Shown: positions 36,157 through 46,235, counted from the stretch's first letter. The stretch is 64,000 nucleotides of DNA from Vagococcus xieshaowenii (GCF_004792515.1 NZ_CP038865.1:50001-114000); one strand, 5' to 3'. A program made the numbers and translations. Notes: generated by a model from the sequence alone, not told the origin.

Positions 36157-37620
36157 ATGACAAAAAAAGTTCGCGTACGTTACGCACCAAGCCCAACAGG
36201 ACATTTACATATTGGGAATGCACGTACAGCATTATTTAACTACTTATTCGCTAGAAATTTAGGAGGAGACTTCATTATTCGTATTGAAGATACCGACTTA
36301 AAACGTAACATTGAAGGCGGAGAGAAAAGTCAGTTAGAGAACTTAGCATGGTTAAACATTGATTGGGACGAGTCGCCTGATAATCCTGGTAACTATGGTC
36401 CTTACCGTCAATCAGAACGTAAAGACATCTACTTACCATTAATTGATCAATTGTTAGCTAGCAATTTAGCTTACAAATGCTACTGTACGGAAGAAGAATT
36501 AGATGAAGCGCGTGAAAAACAACAAGCGCGTGGAGAAATGCCTCGTTACTCTGGCCATTGTGCTCATTTAACACCGGAACAACAAGCAGCGTTTGAAGCT
36601 GAAGGTCGTGACCATGTGGTTCGTTTCCGTGTCCCACGTGGAGAAGAATTATCATTTGATGATTTAGTTAAAGGCCCTATTACCTTTGAATCTGACAGCG
36701 TTGGTGGCGACTTTGTTATCTTAAAACGTGACGGCATGCCAACTTACAACTTTGCCGTAGCAGTTGATGACCATATGATGGAAATCTCACACGTTTTACG
36801 TGGTGATGATCATATTGCCAATACGCCAAAACAATTAATGATTTATAACGCCTTTGGTTGGGAAGCACCAATTTTTGGTCACATGACATTAATCATTAAC
36901 ACTGAAACAGGTAAAAAATTAAGTAAACGTGACGAAACCATTTTACAATTTATTGAACAATACCGTGAATTAGGTTATTTACCAGAAGCGATGTTTAACT
37001 TTATCGCGTTACTAGGTTGGTCACCAGTTGGGGAAGATGAAATCTTCTCTAAAGATGAGTTAATCAAATTATTTGATGCCAACCGTTTAAGTAAATCCCC
37101 AGCCTCATTTGATCCGAAAAAATTAGAATGGGTGAACAATCAATACATTAAATCATTAGATATTGCAACATTTACTGACATGTGTGTCCCATTCTTCGTT
37201 GAAAAAGGCTTATTATCAGCTGAAATGACGGAAGAAAAACGCGCTTGGACAGAAACGTTAGTTGGATTGTATCAACCTCAAATGAGTTATGCTGCTGAAA
37301 TCATTGAATTAACAGACATGTTCTTCAATGAACACCCAACATTAGATGATGCAGCTAAAGAAGTGCTAGCAGGCGAAACAGTCCCAACTGTATTAGAAGC
37401 CTTCAAAGCACAAATTGAAAGCCTAGAAACATTTGATGTTCCAAGCATTAAAGCAGTGATTAAAGCCGTTCAAAAAGAAACTGGCGTTAAAGGTAAGAAC
37501 TTGTTCATGCCAATTCGTGTAGCCGTTTCAGGTCAAATGCACGGTCCAGAATTAGGCGACACTATTTTATTATTAGGAAAAGAAAAAACCATTGCGCATT
37601 TAAATGAAGCATTGGCATAA
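36157..37620 (+). CDS. gltX: Glutamyl-tRNA synthetase
   Basis: 487 residues, class I. HIGH region [18 protein letters not shown] and KMSKS-type [14 protein letters not shown] (about 250-263). I choose ATG 36157 with GAAAGGAT upstream over a 27-base longer in-frame start lacking a site. In relatives that lack GlnRS this enzyme also charges tRNA-Gln for later amidation; that is not testable here. It is followed by a T-box leader that separately controls cysE-cysS. Confidence 0.97.
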   Translation: MTKKVRVRYAPSPTGHLHIGNARTALFNYLFARNLGGDFIIRIEDTDLKRNIEGGEKSQLENLAWLNIDWDESPDNPGNYGPYRQSERKDIYLPLIDQLLASNLAYKCYCTEEELDEAREKQQARGEMPRYSGHCAHLTPEQQAAFEAEGRDHVVRFRVPRGEELSFDDLVKGPITFESDSVGGDFVILKRDGMPTYNFAVAVDDHMMEISHVLRGDDHIANTPKQLMIYNAFGWEAPIFGHMTLIINTETGKKLSKRDETILQFIEQYRELGYLPEAMFNFIALLGWSPVGEDEIFSKDELIKLFDANRLSKSPASFDPKKLEWVNNQYIKSLDIATFTDMCVPFFVEKGLLSAEMTEEKRAWTETLVGLYQPQMSYAAEIIELTDMFFNEHPTLDDAAKEVLAGETVPTVLEAFKAQIESLETFDVPSIKAVIKAVQKETGVKGKNLFMPIRVAVSGQMHGPELGDTILLLGKEKTIAHLNEALA

Positions 37621-37624
37621 AACA

Positions 37625-37862
37625 CGTTGAACAGGACGAGTAATTAACACGCATGTCAAGAGAGTCTATGGTTGGTGGAAATAGATCATGCTAGTTAATG
37701 AATTGCCCCTTGTGAGTGGATTAGACGAACACAAAGTAGTCTAATACGAGTCATTCATGTTACGAATGTTGAGATAGAATATTTTCTATGAATAAAAGTG
37801 GAACCACGCAAAAAGCGTCTTTTTGGGTAAGCATGATGTTACTCAAAAGGGCGTTTTTTTGT
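37625..37862 (+). promoter_or_regulatory. T-box leader (cysteine tRNA-sensing) for cysE-cysS
   Basis: The leader has a Stem I region with ACAGGACGAGTAA, AGAGAGTC and GGTTGGTGGAAA (37630-37683). The T-box antiterminator core AAAAGTGGAACCACGC lies at 37794-37809. A terminator follows: 37811-37832 pairs with 37843-37855 and beyond, ending in TTTTTTT at 37855-37861. A TGC (Cys) codon at 37704-37706 in GAATTGCC is my candidate specifier; TGC at 37689-37691 is the alternative. Uncharged tRNA-Cys would favour antitermination. The position between gltX and cysE matches the known Bacillus arrangement. Confidence 0.9.
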
Positions 37863-37901
37863 CATAATAAAGGTAAGAATAAAAAGAAGTGAGGTGTCAA
37901 C

Positions 37902-38459
37902 ATGGCAAGTCGTTTGCGTGAAGATATTGCAGCGGTTAAAAAGCATGATCCAGCTGCTAGGACCACATTAGAAATTGTCCTAACCTATCCAGGGTTACAT
38001 GCTATCTGGTTTCATCGCTTGGCTCATGTTTTACATCGTAACAACCTACGCTTATTAGCCAAGATCATCGCCACTATTAGTCGATTACTTACAGGGATTG
38101 AAATTCATCCAGGGGCTAAATTGGGTAGACGCTTATTTATTGATCACGGCATGGGCATCGTCATCGGGGAAACGGCTGAAGTAGGAGAAGACGTGGTTCT
38201 TTTCCATGGTGTGACACTTGGCGGAACAGGAAAAGACAAAGGCAAACGCCATCCCACTATCGGTAACGGTGCGTATATTTCGGCCTATGCTCAAATACTT
38301 GGCCCTATTACAATAGGTGATCACTCAAAAATCGGTGCCTCTTCTGTCGTTTTGGCATCCGTTCCCGCACACGCTACAGCCGTTGGTATTCCTGCAAAAG
38401 TGGTTAAATTAAATGGAGAAAAGATTAAAAAGGAGCATACAAATGATTCAAATTTATAA
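37902..38459 (+). CDS. cysE: Serine O-acetyltransferase
   Basis: 185 residues. CysE makes O-acetylserine from serine and acetyl-CoA, the first step of cysteine synthesis. The N-terminal helical part has [13 protein letters not shown]. The left-handed beta-helix carries [42 protein letters not shown] (catalytic His and the acetyl-CoA/substrate loop) and AVGIPAKVV. Length is near that of short Gram-positive CysE. It is controlled by the T-box upstream and overlaps cysS by 17 bases. Confidence 0.95.
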   Translation: MASRLREDIAAVKKHDPAARTTLEIVLTYPGLHAIWFHRLAHVLHRNNLRLLAKIIATISRLLTGIEIHPGAKLGRRLFIDHGMGIVIGETAEVGEDVVLFHGVTLGGTGKDKGKRHPTIGNGAYISAYAQILGPITIGDHSKIGASSVVLASVPAHATAVGIPAKVVKLNGEKIKKEHTNDSNL

Positions 38460-39852
38460 TACGTTAACACGCGAAAAAGAAACGTTTGTCCCGTTAGAAG
38501 AAGGCAAAGTCAAAATGTACGTCTGCGGACCAACTGTTTACAATTACATTCATATTGGTAACGCCCGAAGTACCGTAGCCTTTGACACAGTTCGTAAATA
38601 CTTAGAATATCGTGGCTTTGAAGTGAATTATGTCTCTAACTTTACGGATGTCGATGATAAAATCATTCGCTCAGCACAAGAAGAAGGTATCTCACCACAA
38701 GAGTTAGCCGAAAAATATATTCAAGCATTTAAAGAGGATACCGGTGCTTTAAACGTCAAACCTGCAACCGTTCATCCGCAAGTAGTCGATCATATGACGT
38801 ACATTATCACGTTTATTGAAGAATTAATTGCAAAAGAATTTGCTTATGTATCAGCAGGTGATGTTTATTACCGTACCCGTAAATTCAAGCATTACGGTCA
38901 ATTAAGCCATCAAGCAATTGATGAATTAGAAGTAGGTGCTAGTCAACGTACAGGTAGCGAGCAAGATAAGAAAGAAGATCCGCTAGATTTTGCTTTATGG
39001 AAGAGTGCTAAAGACGGCGAAATCTCTTGGGAATCACCTTGGGGGGCAGGTCGTCCGGGTTGGCATATCGAATGTTCAGTGATGGCCTCTAAACACTTAG
39101 GCGATACGATTGATATCCACGCGGGGGGAGAAGATTTACAATTCCCACATCATGAGAACGAAATTGCTCAATCAGAAGCCAAAACAGGTAAGAAGTTCGC
39201 TAATTACTGGATGCATAACGGCTTTGTCACAGTCGGCGATGGTGAAAAAATGAGTAAATCACTTGGTAACTTTGTAACAGCTCATGAATTAATGCAACAA
39301 GTGGACCCTATGATTATCCGATTTGCCTTGGCAACCACACAATATCGTCGTCCTATTCCGTTTAATGATGCCACTATTAAAGATGCAGAAAATAATTTAG
39401 CACGTTTGCAAACCGCGTTTGATAATGCGTCATTCAGACAGGCACAAGCATCGACGGAATTAGAAGAGGATGCAGAAGATTTAAACACCTTAGCGGCACT
39501 AGAAGACGAATTTGTGCGTGCCATGGATGATGATTTTAATACAGCTAACGGTATTACGGTGGTCTATGATTTAGTTAAGTGGTTAAATCAATACTCAGAA
39601 CGTACCGATGTATCAGAAGTCGTATTAACAACGGCACTAGAAAAATTAACTAATTGGTTGCTAATTTTTGGCGTAACATTGCAAGTAACTGCCGAATTAT
39701 TAGATGAAGAGATTGACCGTTTAATCACAGAACGCAATGAAGCTCGTGTAGCCAAAAACTTTGCTCGTAGTGATGAAATTCGTGATTTGTTGAAGGATGA
39801 AGGCATTATTTTAGAAGATACACCTCAAGGGGTTAGATGGAGAAGAAGCTAA
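38443..39852 (+). CDS. cysS: Cysteinyl-tRNA synthetase
   Basis: 469 residues, class I. Zinc-binding Cys and HIGH motif in [18 protein letters not shown] (about 27-44), the zinc ligands [15 protein letters not shown] and [11 protein letters not shown], and the KMSKS motif [16 protein letters not shown] 38443 is set by AAGGAGCAT and by [13 protein letters not shown], the usual N-terminus; the start lies inside cysE. Coexpression with cysE under a Cys T-box lets one signal raise both cysteine supply and tRNA charging. Confidence 0.96.
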   Translation: MIQIYNTLTREKETFVPLEEGKVKMYVCGPTVYNYIHIGNARSTVAFDTVRKYLEYRGFEVNYVSNFTDVDDKIIRSAQEEGISPQELAEKYIQAFKEDTGALNVKPATVHPQVVDHMTYIITFIEELIAKEFAYVSAGDVYYRTRKFKHYGQLSHQAIDELEVGASQRTGSEQDKKEDPLDFALWKSAKDGEISWESPWGAGRPGWHIECSVMASKHLGDTIDIHAGGEDLQFPHHENEIAQSEAKTGKKFANYWMHNGFVTVGDGEKMSKSLGNFVTAHELMQQVDPMIIRFALATTQYRRPIPFNDATIKDAENNLARLQTAFDNASFRQAQASTELEEDAEDLNTLAALEDEFVRAMDDDFNTANGITVVYDLVKWLNQYSERTDVSEVVLTTALEKLTNWLLIFGVTLQVTAELLDEEIDRLITERNEARVAKNFARSDEIRDLLKDEGIILEDTPQGVRWRRS

Positions 39853-40286
39853 TGAGTGAACATCAAGATTTTACTTTACTAAATGGGTTAGCCTTGGCAT
39901 ATGTCGGAGATGCCATTTATGAAATATTTATCCGAGATTATTTAATTAGAAAAGGTAACACACGTCCTAACATGTTGCATCAAAAAGCCACACGCTTTGT
40001 TTCGGCAAAGGCGCAAGCAAGCTTGATTGCGGTGATGTTAGAAGAAGGGTTACTAACCGAAGAAGAAGAAGCAATTTTTAAACGTGGCCGTAATGCCAAA
40101 AGCCACACCACAGCCAAAAATGCAGATGTTAAAACATATCGCGCCTCAACTGGTTTTGAAGCGTTGATGGGGTATTTACATTTACAAGGTCAAACCGAGC
40201 GTTTGAATGAGCTAATGACATGGTGTGTCAATCAGAAGGAGAAAATGAATGAAAAAACAAACGAATCAACGTCGTTCAACCAATAG
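39852..40286 (+). CDS. mrnC: Mini-ribonuclease 3
   Basis: 144 residues. A lone RNase III catalytic domain without a dsRNA-binding domain, which matures 23S rRNA termini in Firmicutes. Signature [21 protein letters not shown] with the acidic residues, [19 protein letters not shown], and [17 protein letters not shown]. The ATG shares one base with the cysS TAA stop (TAATG), so translation is probably coupled. It overlaps rlmB at its 3' end by 38 bases. Confidence 0.94.
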   Translation: MSEHQDFTLLNGLALAYVGDAIYEIFIRDYLIRKGNTRPNMLHQKATRFVSAKAQASLIAVMLEEGLLTEEEEAIFKRGRNAKSHTTAKNADVKTYRASTGFEALMGYLHLQGQTERLNELMTWCVNQKEKMNEKTNESTSFNQ

Positions 40287-41163
40287 AACGAATGATAAGG
40301 AATTTAAAGATAGTAAACGTCGTAATTTTGACAAAAAATCAGGTCCTAAAAAAGACTTCAAAGAAACCAATCGTAGAGGCCGTGACGAGAGCCGTCATGA
40401 AGCACCAAGAAAAGAACAACCAGAGGAAACACCAACAACAAATGCCGAAGACTTTGCAATTGGCTTTTATGGTGTAAGTGAAGCGTTAGAAGCCAAACGT
40501 GGGAATAAATTATTTATTCAAGATGATTTATCTGGCCGTCGTATTGATGACGTGAAGAAGTTAGCGACTAAACATTCTGTCCCTATGCAATTTGCACCAA
40601 AAAGCAAGTTAGATTTATTATCAGACCACGGGAATCACCAAGGGGTTGTATTAGGGGTAACACCTTATGAGTATTTAACGATTGAAGGCTTATTGGCACA
40701 AACAACATCAGAAACACCGTTTTATTTGATTTTGGATAGCATTGAAGACCCACATAATTTTGGTTCAATTTTACGAACCGCTGATGCAACGGGTGTCGAT
40801 GGTGTAATTATTCCTAAACATCGTGCCGTTGGGATTACATCGGTGGTCTCAAAAACATCAACAGGTGCCGTTGAGCATGTGCCAGTTGCTCGTGTGACAA
40901 ACTTAGCACAAGCAATCCGTACGCTTAAGAGTAAACAATTCTGGGTATATGGCACAGATATGAACGGAACAGACTACCGCCAGTGGAATGCTAAGGGCTC
41001 AACTGCCTTAATTATTGGGAATGAAGGCAAAGGAATCTCACCAGGTCTTAAAAAAGAAGTCGACGAAATGCTGACAATTCCAATGACAGGTCACGTACAA
41101 AGTTTAAATGCCAGTGTGGCAGCTGGGGTCATGATGTACGAAGCCTTCCGTCAACGTCATTAA
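40249..41163 (+). CDS. rlmB: SpoU-family rRNA 2'-O-methyltransferase (RlmB type)
   Basis: 304 residues. The first 65 residues are a very polar Lys/Arg/Glu extension. Next comes the L30e-like substrate-binding domain ([18 protein letters not shown]) and the SPOUT knot domain with [38 protein letters not shown] and [17 protein letters not shown]. It methylates a 23S rRNA guanosine (position 2251 in E. coli). ATG 40249 is six bases from AAGGAG, inside the mrnC reading frame. Basic N-terminal tails are common in Gram-positive members. Confidence 0.92.
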   Translation: MKKQTNQRRSTNRTNDKEFKDSKRRNFDKKSGPKKDFKETNRRGRDESRHEAPRKEQPEETPTTNAEDFAIGFYGVSEALEAKRGNKLFIQDDLSGRRIDDVKKLATKHSVPMQFAPKSKLDLLSDHGNHQGVVLGVTPYEYLTIEGLLAQTTSETPFYLILDSIEDPHNFGSILRTADATGVDGVIIPKHRAVGITSVVSKTSTGAVEHVPVARVTNLAQAIRTLKSKQFWVYGTDMNGTDYRQWNAKGSTALIIGNEGKGISPGLKKEVDEMLTIPMTGHVQSLNASVAAGVMMYEAFRQRH

Positions 41164-41181
41164 TAGGAAGCAGGTCTGTGG

Positions 41182-41706
41182 ATGCTAAAACGACAACTAT
41201 TAATGGTTGACGGCTATAATATGATTGGTGCTTGGCCAGAATTGGTTAACTTGAAGAATCAAGATAAGTTAGCCGACGCACGAGATGCGTTATTATTTGA
41301 ACTATCTAATTATGCCAAGTTTAAAAATATCAAAATTATCGTCGTCTTTGACGCACAATTAGTTCCAGGGATTCAACAAGAATATGAAGAATACAATGTA
41401 ACAGTTGTCTTCACCAAAACAGATGAAACAGCCGACACCTATATCGAACGCGAAGCATCTAAGTTAATTAACGTCAAAACACTCGTTACTGTTGCAACGA
41501 GCGACTTAGCTGAACAATGGCTGATTTTTTCAAGAGGCGCGTTACGAAAATCGGCGTATGAATTATTCCGTGATGTCGAAGAGTCGCAACAAGAAATCAA
41601 AAAAGAAATCATTGCGACGCGCTATAAACAATATTCACGCAATGTTCCATGGTCGCTTGAAGAGATTGAGCGCTTAGAACGATTACGTGACCAACTATCA
41701 AACTAA
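41182..41706 (+). CDS. rae1: NYN-domain ribosome-associated endoribonuclease (YacP/Rae1)
   Basis: 174 residues with the PIN-like NYN fold: LLMVDGYNMIGAW (acidic catalytic Asp near 9), IIVVFDAQLVPG, and TKTDETADTYIEREASKL followed by VATSDLAEQWLIFSRGA. In B. subtilis Rae1 enters the ribosomal A site and cleaves certain mRNAs. It follows rlmB by 18 bases, as in the conserved cysS-mrnC-rlmB-yacP order. In many relatives sigH or secE-nusG genes follow; here an unrecognised gene does. Confidence 0.9.
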   Translation: MLKRQLLMVDGYNMIGAWPELVNLKNQDKLADARDALLFELSNYAKFKNIKIIVVFDAQLVPGIQQEYEEYNVTVVFTKTDETADTYIEREASKLINVKTLVTVATSDLAEQWLIFSRGALRKSAYELFRDVEESQQEIKKEIIATRYKQYSRNVPWSLEEIERLERLRDQLSN

Positions 41707-41717
41707 GAGGTGTTGTG

Positions 41718-42518
41718 ATGAATGTAAGTTATCAATTGCTATTAACAGATCAAACCACCGAACTAATACCAGATACTACCACTTTTATTGAAAAAGTGAC
41801 GCTTTTTCACCAAAAAATGCCCATCGGATCGGCGCAGGCTGTCTACTTGTACACTAAAGAGCGTCAATTGATGGGAGTAGGTCTTGCTAGTGAATTGTCA
41901 CAGTGGACGCTGGACAAGGAGCAAGAGGATGCGGTGATAGAAGTCCGTTTGGTGTGGGATATTGAGCCAATCATGGTAGTGTCATACTTGAATACGCAAG
42001 CCCAATCGGCTAAATTAAAAAAGTTCAAGCCAACAAGTGAACGAGTCAATGTACCCGCTAATCAAGAAGCAACCATGTCTACATTAGTTGATACTTTTTT
42101 AACGCTATTGGCACGTATGGGTTACCCACTTTTCACGGTCAAAAAAGCGAAACCTGCCAAAGCGCAACATCGTTTTCGTAAAGATATGGCGACGACTGCT
42201 TTTTATGTCGATTCATTTGACAGCCAAGCCACTGTTTATTGGCAAAAGCGTCAAGAGATGTTAATCAAGTCAGGCGCTGTGCTACGACAAGAGATTCCCT
42301 TAAATAAAGATGGAAGTGTCGGTCTAAGTGCCAAAATGGGACAACAATTTCGTAAAGAACACGAGGATAAAATTCGTGATGGCAAGACAACGGAAGATAT
42401 CGTATTAAAAAGTGTCAATGAAGTCGGTCTTTTCCTTTATTATGGTGGCACAAATGGCTGGTTAGAGTTAAAAGATGCCGCCGGAAAAACAATTCATGAA
42501 TGGACGATGGTCAAATAA
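41718..42518 (+). CDS. Uncharacterised cytosolic protein
   Basis: 266 residues from ATG 41718 (AGAGG at 41706-41710). I do not recognise it. It has no signal peptide or membrane helix. The N-terminal half is predicted alpha/beta (IEVRLVWDIEPIMVVSYL). The middle is basic (RVNVPANQEATMS, KKAKPAKAQHRFRKDM). The C-terminal 80 residues are better ordered: KSGAVLRQEIPLNKDGSVGL, KTTEDIVLKSVNEVGLFLYY, NGWLELKDAAGKTIHEW. It lies 11 bases after rae1, so it likely ends that operon. Codon use matches its neighbours. Confidence 0.6.
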   Translation: MNVSYQLLLTDQTTELIPDTTTFIEKVTLFHQKMPIGSAQAVYLYTKERQLMGVGLASELSQWTLDKEQEDAVIEVRLVWDIEPIMVVSYLNTQAQSAKLKKFKPTSERVNVPANQEATMSTLVDTFLTLLARMGYPLFTVKKAKPAKAQHRFRKDMATTAFYVDSFDSQATVYWQKRQEMLIKSGAVLRQEIPLNKDGSVGLSAKMGQQFRKEHEDKIRDGKTTEDIVLKSVNEVGLFLYYGGTNGWLELKDAAGKTIHEWTMVK

Positions 42519-42542
42519 GGGTTCATCGTTTGGTAGTAATAT

Positions 42543-42571
42543 TTGAAAGTTTTATCACTTAACGGTATAAT
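42543..42571 (+). promoter_or_regulatory. Sigma-A promoter of the riboswitch-ATPase transcript
   Basis: TTGAAA (42543-42548), 17 bases, TATAAT (42566-42571), a near-consensus promoter. The start point would fall near 42578, just ahead of the riboswitch. Confidence 0.8.
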
Positions 42572-42583
42572 GAGTAGGAAATC

Positions 42584-42720
42584 TATCCATAGGGGAGTAA
42601 CTGGCGATTGTTTGAATCGTGACAACATCAACAACAAGAAGAAGTCACTTCTGGTGTTGTCTTAAATAGTGAGACTTATGTATGAACAGCTTACTTGCTC
42701 ATACATGAGTCTCTTTTTAT
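42584..42720 (+). promoter_or_regulatory. yybP-ykoY (manganese) riboswitch candidate with terminator
   Basis: CATAGGGGAGTAACTGGC (42588-42605) matches the conserved GGGGAGUA start of yybP-ykoY RNAs, followed by ATCGTGACAACATCAACAAC and a 3' half ending near GTGAGAC. An intrinsic terminator follows: GAGACTTATGTATGA (42671-42685) pairs with TCATACATGAGTCTC (42699-42713, one G-U), then TTTTT. This class senses Mn(II) and commonly controls P-type cation ATPases in lactic acid bacteria and streptococci, as here. Confidence 0.8.
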
Positions 42721-42757
42721 ATAACTGGATAGGAAAAAGATAAGGAGGAAGTAAAGT

Positions 42758-45490
42758 ATGTCAGATGAGAAAAAGAAACAGCTCGTTGAACCTTTTTATA
42801 CGGAAACCGAAGAATCGGTATTAAGTAAATTAGGCGCAACGCGTGAAGGGTTATCAGACGCAGAAGCAGCGAAGCGTTTAGCAGATTATGGTGAGAACCA
42901 ACTAGATGAAGGGAAGAAGAAAACCCTCTTTTCTAAATTTCTAGATCAATTTAAAGATTTAATGATTATTATTTTATTAGTGGCAGCCATCGTATCAGGT
43001 GTGATGGGTGACCATGTGGAAGCAATTATGATTGTGGTCGTAGTCTTCTTAATGGCAATTTTCGGTGTCGTACAAGAAGCCAAAGCCGAACAAGCGATTG
43101 ATGCGTTGAAAGACATGTCAACACCAAACGCGAATGTCTTACGTAGCGGAAGTCCAAAAGTCATCAAGAGTACCGAAATCGTGCCAGGAGACATTGTCTT
43201 ATTAGAAGCAGGAGATGTGTTGCCAGCAGATATTCGTTTACTAGAAGCTAATTCATTAAAAATTGAAGAAGCAGCATTGACCGGTGAATCTGTTCCGGTT
43301 GAAAAAAATATCGCAGTCTTATCAGATACAGAAACAGGTATCGGTGACCGTCTAAACATGGGATACATGAACAGTAACGTAACATATGGTCGTGGTATTG
43401 GGGTCGTAACCGGTACAGGTATGAATACCGAAGTTGGTAAGATTGCTAGCATGTTAGCACAAGCTGACGAAACAAACACACCGTTAAAAGAAAACTTGAA
43501 CCAATTAGGTAAATGGTTAACTTATGCGATTTTAGCCATCTGTGTCATCATGTTCGTTGTTGGGATGATGGGTGGTAACAAAAACTGGGTAGATATGTTA
43601 TTAACATCTGTTTCACTTGCAGTAGCTGCGATTCCAGAAGGTTTACCAGCGATTGTTACCATTGTTTTAGCCCTAGGGACACAAATTATGGCTAAACGTA
43701 ACGCATTAGTACGTAAATTACCAGCCGTTGAAACACTAGGTAGTACAGATATTATTTGTTCAGACAAAACAGGGACGTTAACTGTTAACCAAATGACGGT
43801 TGAACAATTATTTACAAACAATCAAGTCATACCAGCTGATCAAGCATTAGCAGCTGATAACATGACGTTAAAAGTAATGAACTTCTGTAACGATACAAAA
43901 TTCTCAGCAGAAGGAACATTAATCGGTGATCCAACAGAAACAGCTTTAGTAAAATATGGTTTGAACCAACACTTTGACGTTCGTGAATTAGTAGCACAAG
44001 AGCCACGTGTGGCAGAAGTACCATTTGATTCAGATCGTAAATTAATGTCAACGATTCATCAATTAGCAGACGGTCGCTACTTAGTCGCAACTAAAGGAGC
44101 ACCAGATGAATTATTAAAACGTACAGTTTCTTATGAAGTAAATGGTGACATTAAACCAATGGATGACGCTGAGCGCTCATTGATTTTAACAACCAACACG
44201 AACTTAGCTAAACAAGCGCTACGTGTCTTAGCGATGGCGTATAAATTTGTTGACGAGGTTCCAACTGAATTAGAATCAGAAGTAGTAGAAAACGATTTAA
44301 TCTTTGCTGGTTTAGTCGGAATGATTGACCCAGAACGTAAAGAAGCGGCCGAAGCAGTTCGTGTGGCAAAAGAAGCAGGTATTCGTCCAATCATGATTAC
44401 CGGTGACCACCGTGACACAGCCGAAGCCATTGCTGTTCGTCTAGGAATCATTACAGAAGGACAACATGAAGCAGTCATTACAGGGGCAGAATTAAACGAT
44501 TTATCAGATGAAGCTTTTGCTAAAGTTGTGCCTAATTACTCAGTTTATGCACGTGTATCACCTGAGCATAAAGTACGTATCGTTAAAGCATGGCAAGCAG
44601 AAGGTAAAGTAGTAGCGATGACTGGTGACGGTGTTAACGATGCACCCGCTCTTAAAACAGCAGATATTGGTATCGGAATGGGTATCACAGGTACGGAAGT
44701 ATCTAAAGGCGCGAGTGACATGGTCCTTGCCGATGATAACTTCTCAACGATTGTTGTAGCAGTTGAAGAAGGACGTAAAGTCTTCTCAAATATTCAAAAA
44801 ACTATTCAATACTTACTTGCCGCTAACTTAGGGGAAGTGTTAACCTTATTTATCGCGACATTATTAAAATGGGATACCTTATTACCGGTTCATTTATTAT
44901 GGATCAACGTGGTAACTGATACATTCCCAGCGATTGCTTTAGGTTTAGAACCAGCTGAAAAAGATGTCATGAAACAAAAACCACGTGGCCGTAACTCTAA
45001 CTTCTTCTCTGGTGGTGTCTTAAGCAGTATTGTCTACCAAGGTATTTTAGAAGCTGGTATCACATTAGGCGTTTATTGGTCAGCACTTAAATGGCCAGCG
45101 CATGCTGCTCTAGATGCTACGCAAAAAGCAGCAGCAGCGGCGGATGGATTATCAATGGAACAAGCTATTTACAACTTGCAACATGGTGATGCCTTAACAA
45201 TGGCGTATGCAACCCTAGCGTTGATCCAATTATTCCATGCCTTTAACGTGAAGTCAGTTCATGGTTCATTATTCAAAGTAGGCGCGTTTAGAAATAAAAC
45301 ATTCAACTATGCCGTGTTATTATCATTTGTCTTATTAGCGGCAACGATTGTGATTCCTGGATTTAATGATCTATTCCAAGTAACACATCTTGATACGTAT
45401 CAATGGGTAATTGTATTATGTGCGTCAATCTCAATTATTCCAATTGTTGAAATTGTTAAATTCTTCCAACGCAAAGCATTAAATCACTAA
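42758..45490 (+). CDS. P2-type cation-exporting ATPase (Ca/Mn)
   Basis: 910 residues with ten predicted membrane helices. An N-terminal cation-ATPase domain, the actuator motif EEAALTGESVPVEK, membrane helix 4 AAIPEGLPAIVTIVLALGT, phosphorylation site SDKTGTLTVNQM (Asp near 336), KGAPDELLKR in the nucleotide domain, and MTGDGVNDAPALKTADIGI. PEGL in helix 4 is typical of calcium-type pumps, a group that exports Ca or Mn. The Mn riboswitch argues for manganese-responsive expression. ATG 42758 follows AAGGAGGAAG. Ends at a terminator; monocistronic. Confidence 0.93.
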   Translation: MSDEKKKQLVEPFYTETEESVLSKLGATREGLSDAEAAKRLADYGENQLDEGKKKTLFSKFLDQFKDLMIIILLVAAIVSGVMGDHVEAIMIVVVVFLMAIFGVVQEAKAEQAIDALKDMSTPNANVLRSGSPKVIKSTEIVPGDIVLLEAGDVLPADIRLLEANSLKIEEAALTGESVPVEKNIAVLSDTETGIGDRLNMGYMNSNVTYGRGIGVVTGTGMNTEVGKIASMLAQADETNTPLKENLNQLGKWLTYAILAICVIMFVVGMMGGNKNWVDMLLTSVSLAVAAIPEGLPAIVTIVLALGTQIMAKRNALVRKLPAVETLGSTDIICSDKTGTLTVNQMTVEQLFTNNQVIPADQALAADNMTLKVMNFCNDTKFSAEGTLIGDPTETALVKYGLNQHFDVRELVAQEPRVAEVPFDSDRKLMSTIHQLADGRYLVATKGAPDELLKRTVSYEVNGDIKPMDDAERSLILTTNTNLAKQALRVLAMAYKFVDEVPTELESEVVENDLIFAGLVGMIDPERKEAAEAVRVAKEAGIRPIMITGDHRDTAEAIAVRLGIITEGQHEAVITGAELNDLSDEAFAKVVPNYSVYARVSPEHKVRIVKAWQAEGKVVAMTGDGVNDAPALKTADIGIGMGITGTEVSKGASDMVLADDNFSTIVVAVEEGRKVFSNIQKTIQYLLAANLGEVLTLFIATLLKWDTLLPVHLLWINVVTDTFPAIALGLEPAEKDVMKQKPRGRNSNFFSGGVLSSIVYQGILEAGITLGVYWSALKWPAHAALDATQKAAAAADGLSMEQAIYNLQHGDALTMAYATLALIQLFHAFNVKSVHGSLFKVGAFRNKTFNYAVLLSFVLLAATIVIPGFNDLFQVTHLDTYQWVIVLCASISIIPIVEIVKFFQRKALNH

Positions 45491-45496
45491 TAAATG

Positions 45497-45534
45497 AAAA
45501 AAGAAGTAGGAAATATGACCTGCTTCTTTTTTTA
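45497..45534 (+). terminator. Terminator of the cation ATPase gene
   Basis: AAAAAAGAAGTAGG (45497-45510) pairs with CCTGCTTCTTTTTT, followed by further Ts. Confidence 0.85.
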
Positions 45535-45588
45535 TTCCCAATAACAAGGTAAAATAAGAATATCAATAAAATGACAAGGAGAATCATA

Positions 45589-46026
45589 ATGAAGCAAACA
45601 AATGTTGGTTTTTATGCACAAACTATTAATAAAGTAGTAGAAATAACAGAACAAACTGGAGAAGCAATGAATCCGTTCTTTGAAACAGTTCGTCAAGCTA
45701 TCGACAACGGAACGGTTAGTGAGCTAACAGAGACGCAATACAAAGAAATTAAAGAAGCCTTTGGAACAGGCTTAGACAACTATAAAAAATTATCGACTAT
45801 GTTAACAGGGCAAAAAGCACCGATTAAAGTAGTCGGTATCCATAAAAAGTTTGAAAAAACATACGCAGACTACATTACATCATGCCAAGCAATGATTGAT
45901 TCGCTAGGTGACACACCTGCCGACTTAGACGTTGAAAAATTCAATCACTCAGAAGAGCAACAAGATGACGTAACAGAAACGCTAGCTTTTTGTGTGCAAC
46001 GTTTGAGTAATTTGTTGTTAAAATAA
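45589..46026 (+). CDS. Uncharacterised small soluble protein
   Basis: 145 residues from ATG 45589, with AAGGAG at 45576-45581. It is predicted all-helical and acidic (MKQTNVGFYAQTINKVVEIT, FNHSEEQQDDVTETLAFCVQ). No export signal and no motif that I recognise. It stands alone between a terminator and a terminator-rich region. A conserved family of unknown function in enterococci-type bacteria is plausible but not shown. Confidence 0.65.
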   Translation: MKQTNVGFYAQTINKVVEITEQTGEAMNPFFETVRQAIDNGTVSELTETQYKEIKEAFGTGLDNYKKLSTMLTGQKAPIKVVGIHKKFEKTYADYITSCQAMIDSLGDTPADLDVEKFNHSEEQQDDVTETLAFCVQRLSNLLLK

Positions 46027-46079
46027 ACGGTATATTAATAAAAAAAGGGGCATTTTGAGCGTAACATTAGACAGAAATT

Positions 46080-46128
46080 AGGTTGTTTAGTATTATGAAT
46101 ACATAACCAACAACAACCTTTTTATTTT
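46080..46128 (+). terminator. Terminator after the 45589 gene
   Basis: AGGTTGTT (46080-46087) pairs with AACAACCT (46112-46119), with an inner TATT/AATA pairing, followed by TTTTTATTTTT. A further dyad ATTTTACTC/GAGTAAAAT (46131-46139 and 46145-46153) follows at once. Confidence 0.65.
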
Positions 46129-46165
46129 TCATTTTACTCCTCCAGAGTAAAATAACTCCTTTTTT

Positions 46166-46197
46166 CCACTACGAAAATATATCGTAGTGGTTTTTTT
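46166..46197 (+). terminator. Second terminator upstream of ogt
   Basis: CCACTACGA (46166-46174) pairs with TCGTAGTGG (46182-46190), then TTTTTTT. It sits 39 bases before the ogt start and only 40 bases after the first terminator, so either a short RNA ends here or ogt expression is attenuated. Confidence 0.8.
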
Positions 46198-46235
46198 GTC
46201 TATTATTTTTGAAGCGTGAAAAGGAGGTGATTTCG

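Noticed and set aside
37625-37862. tRNA gene between gltX and cysE
   Set aside because: The structured sequence is a T-box leader; no cloverleaf or CCA-type acceptor stem is present.
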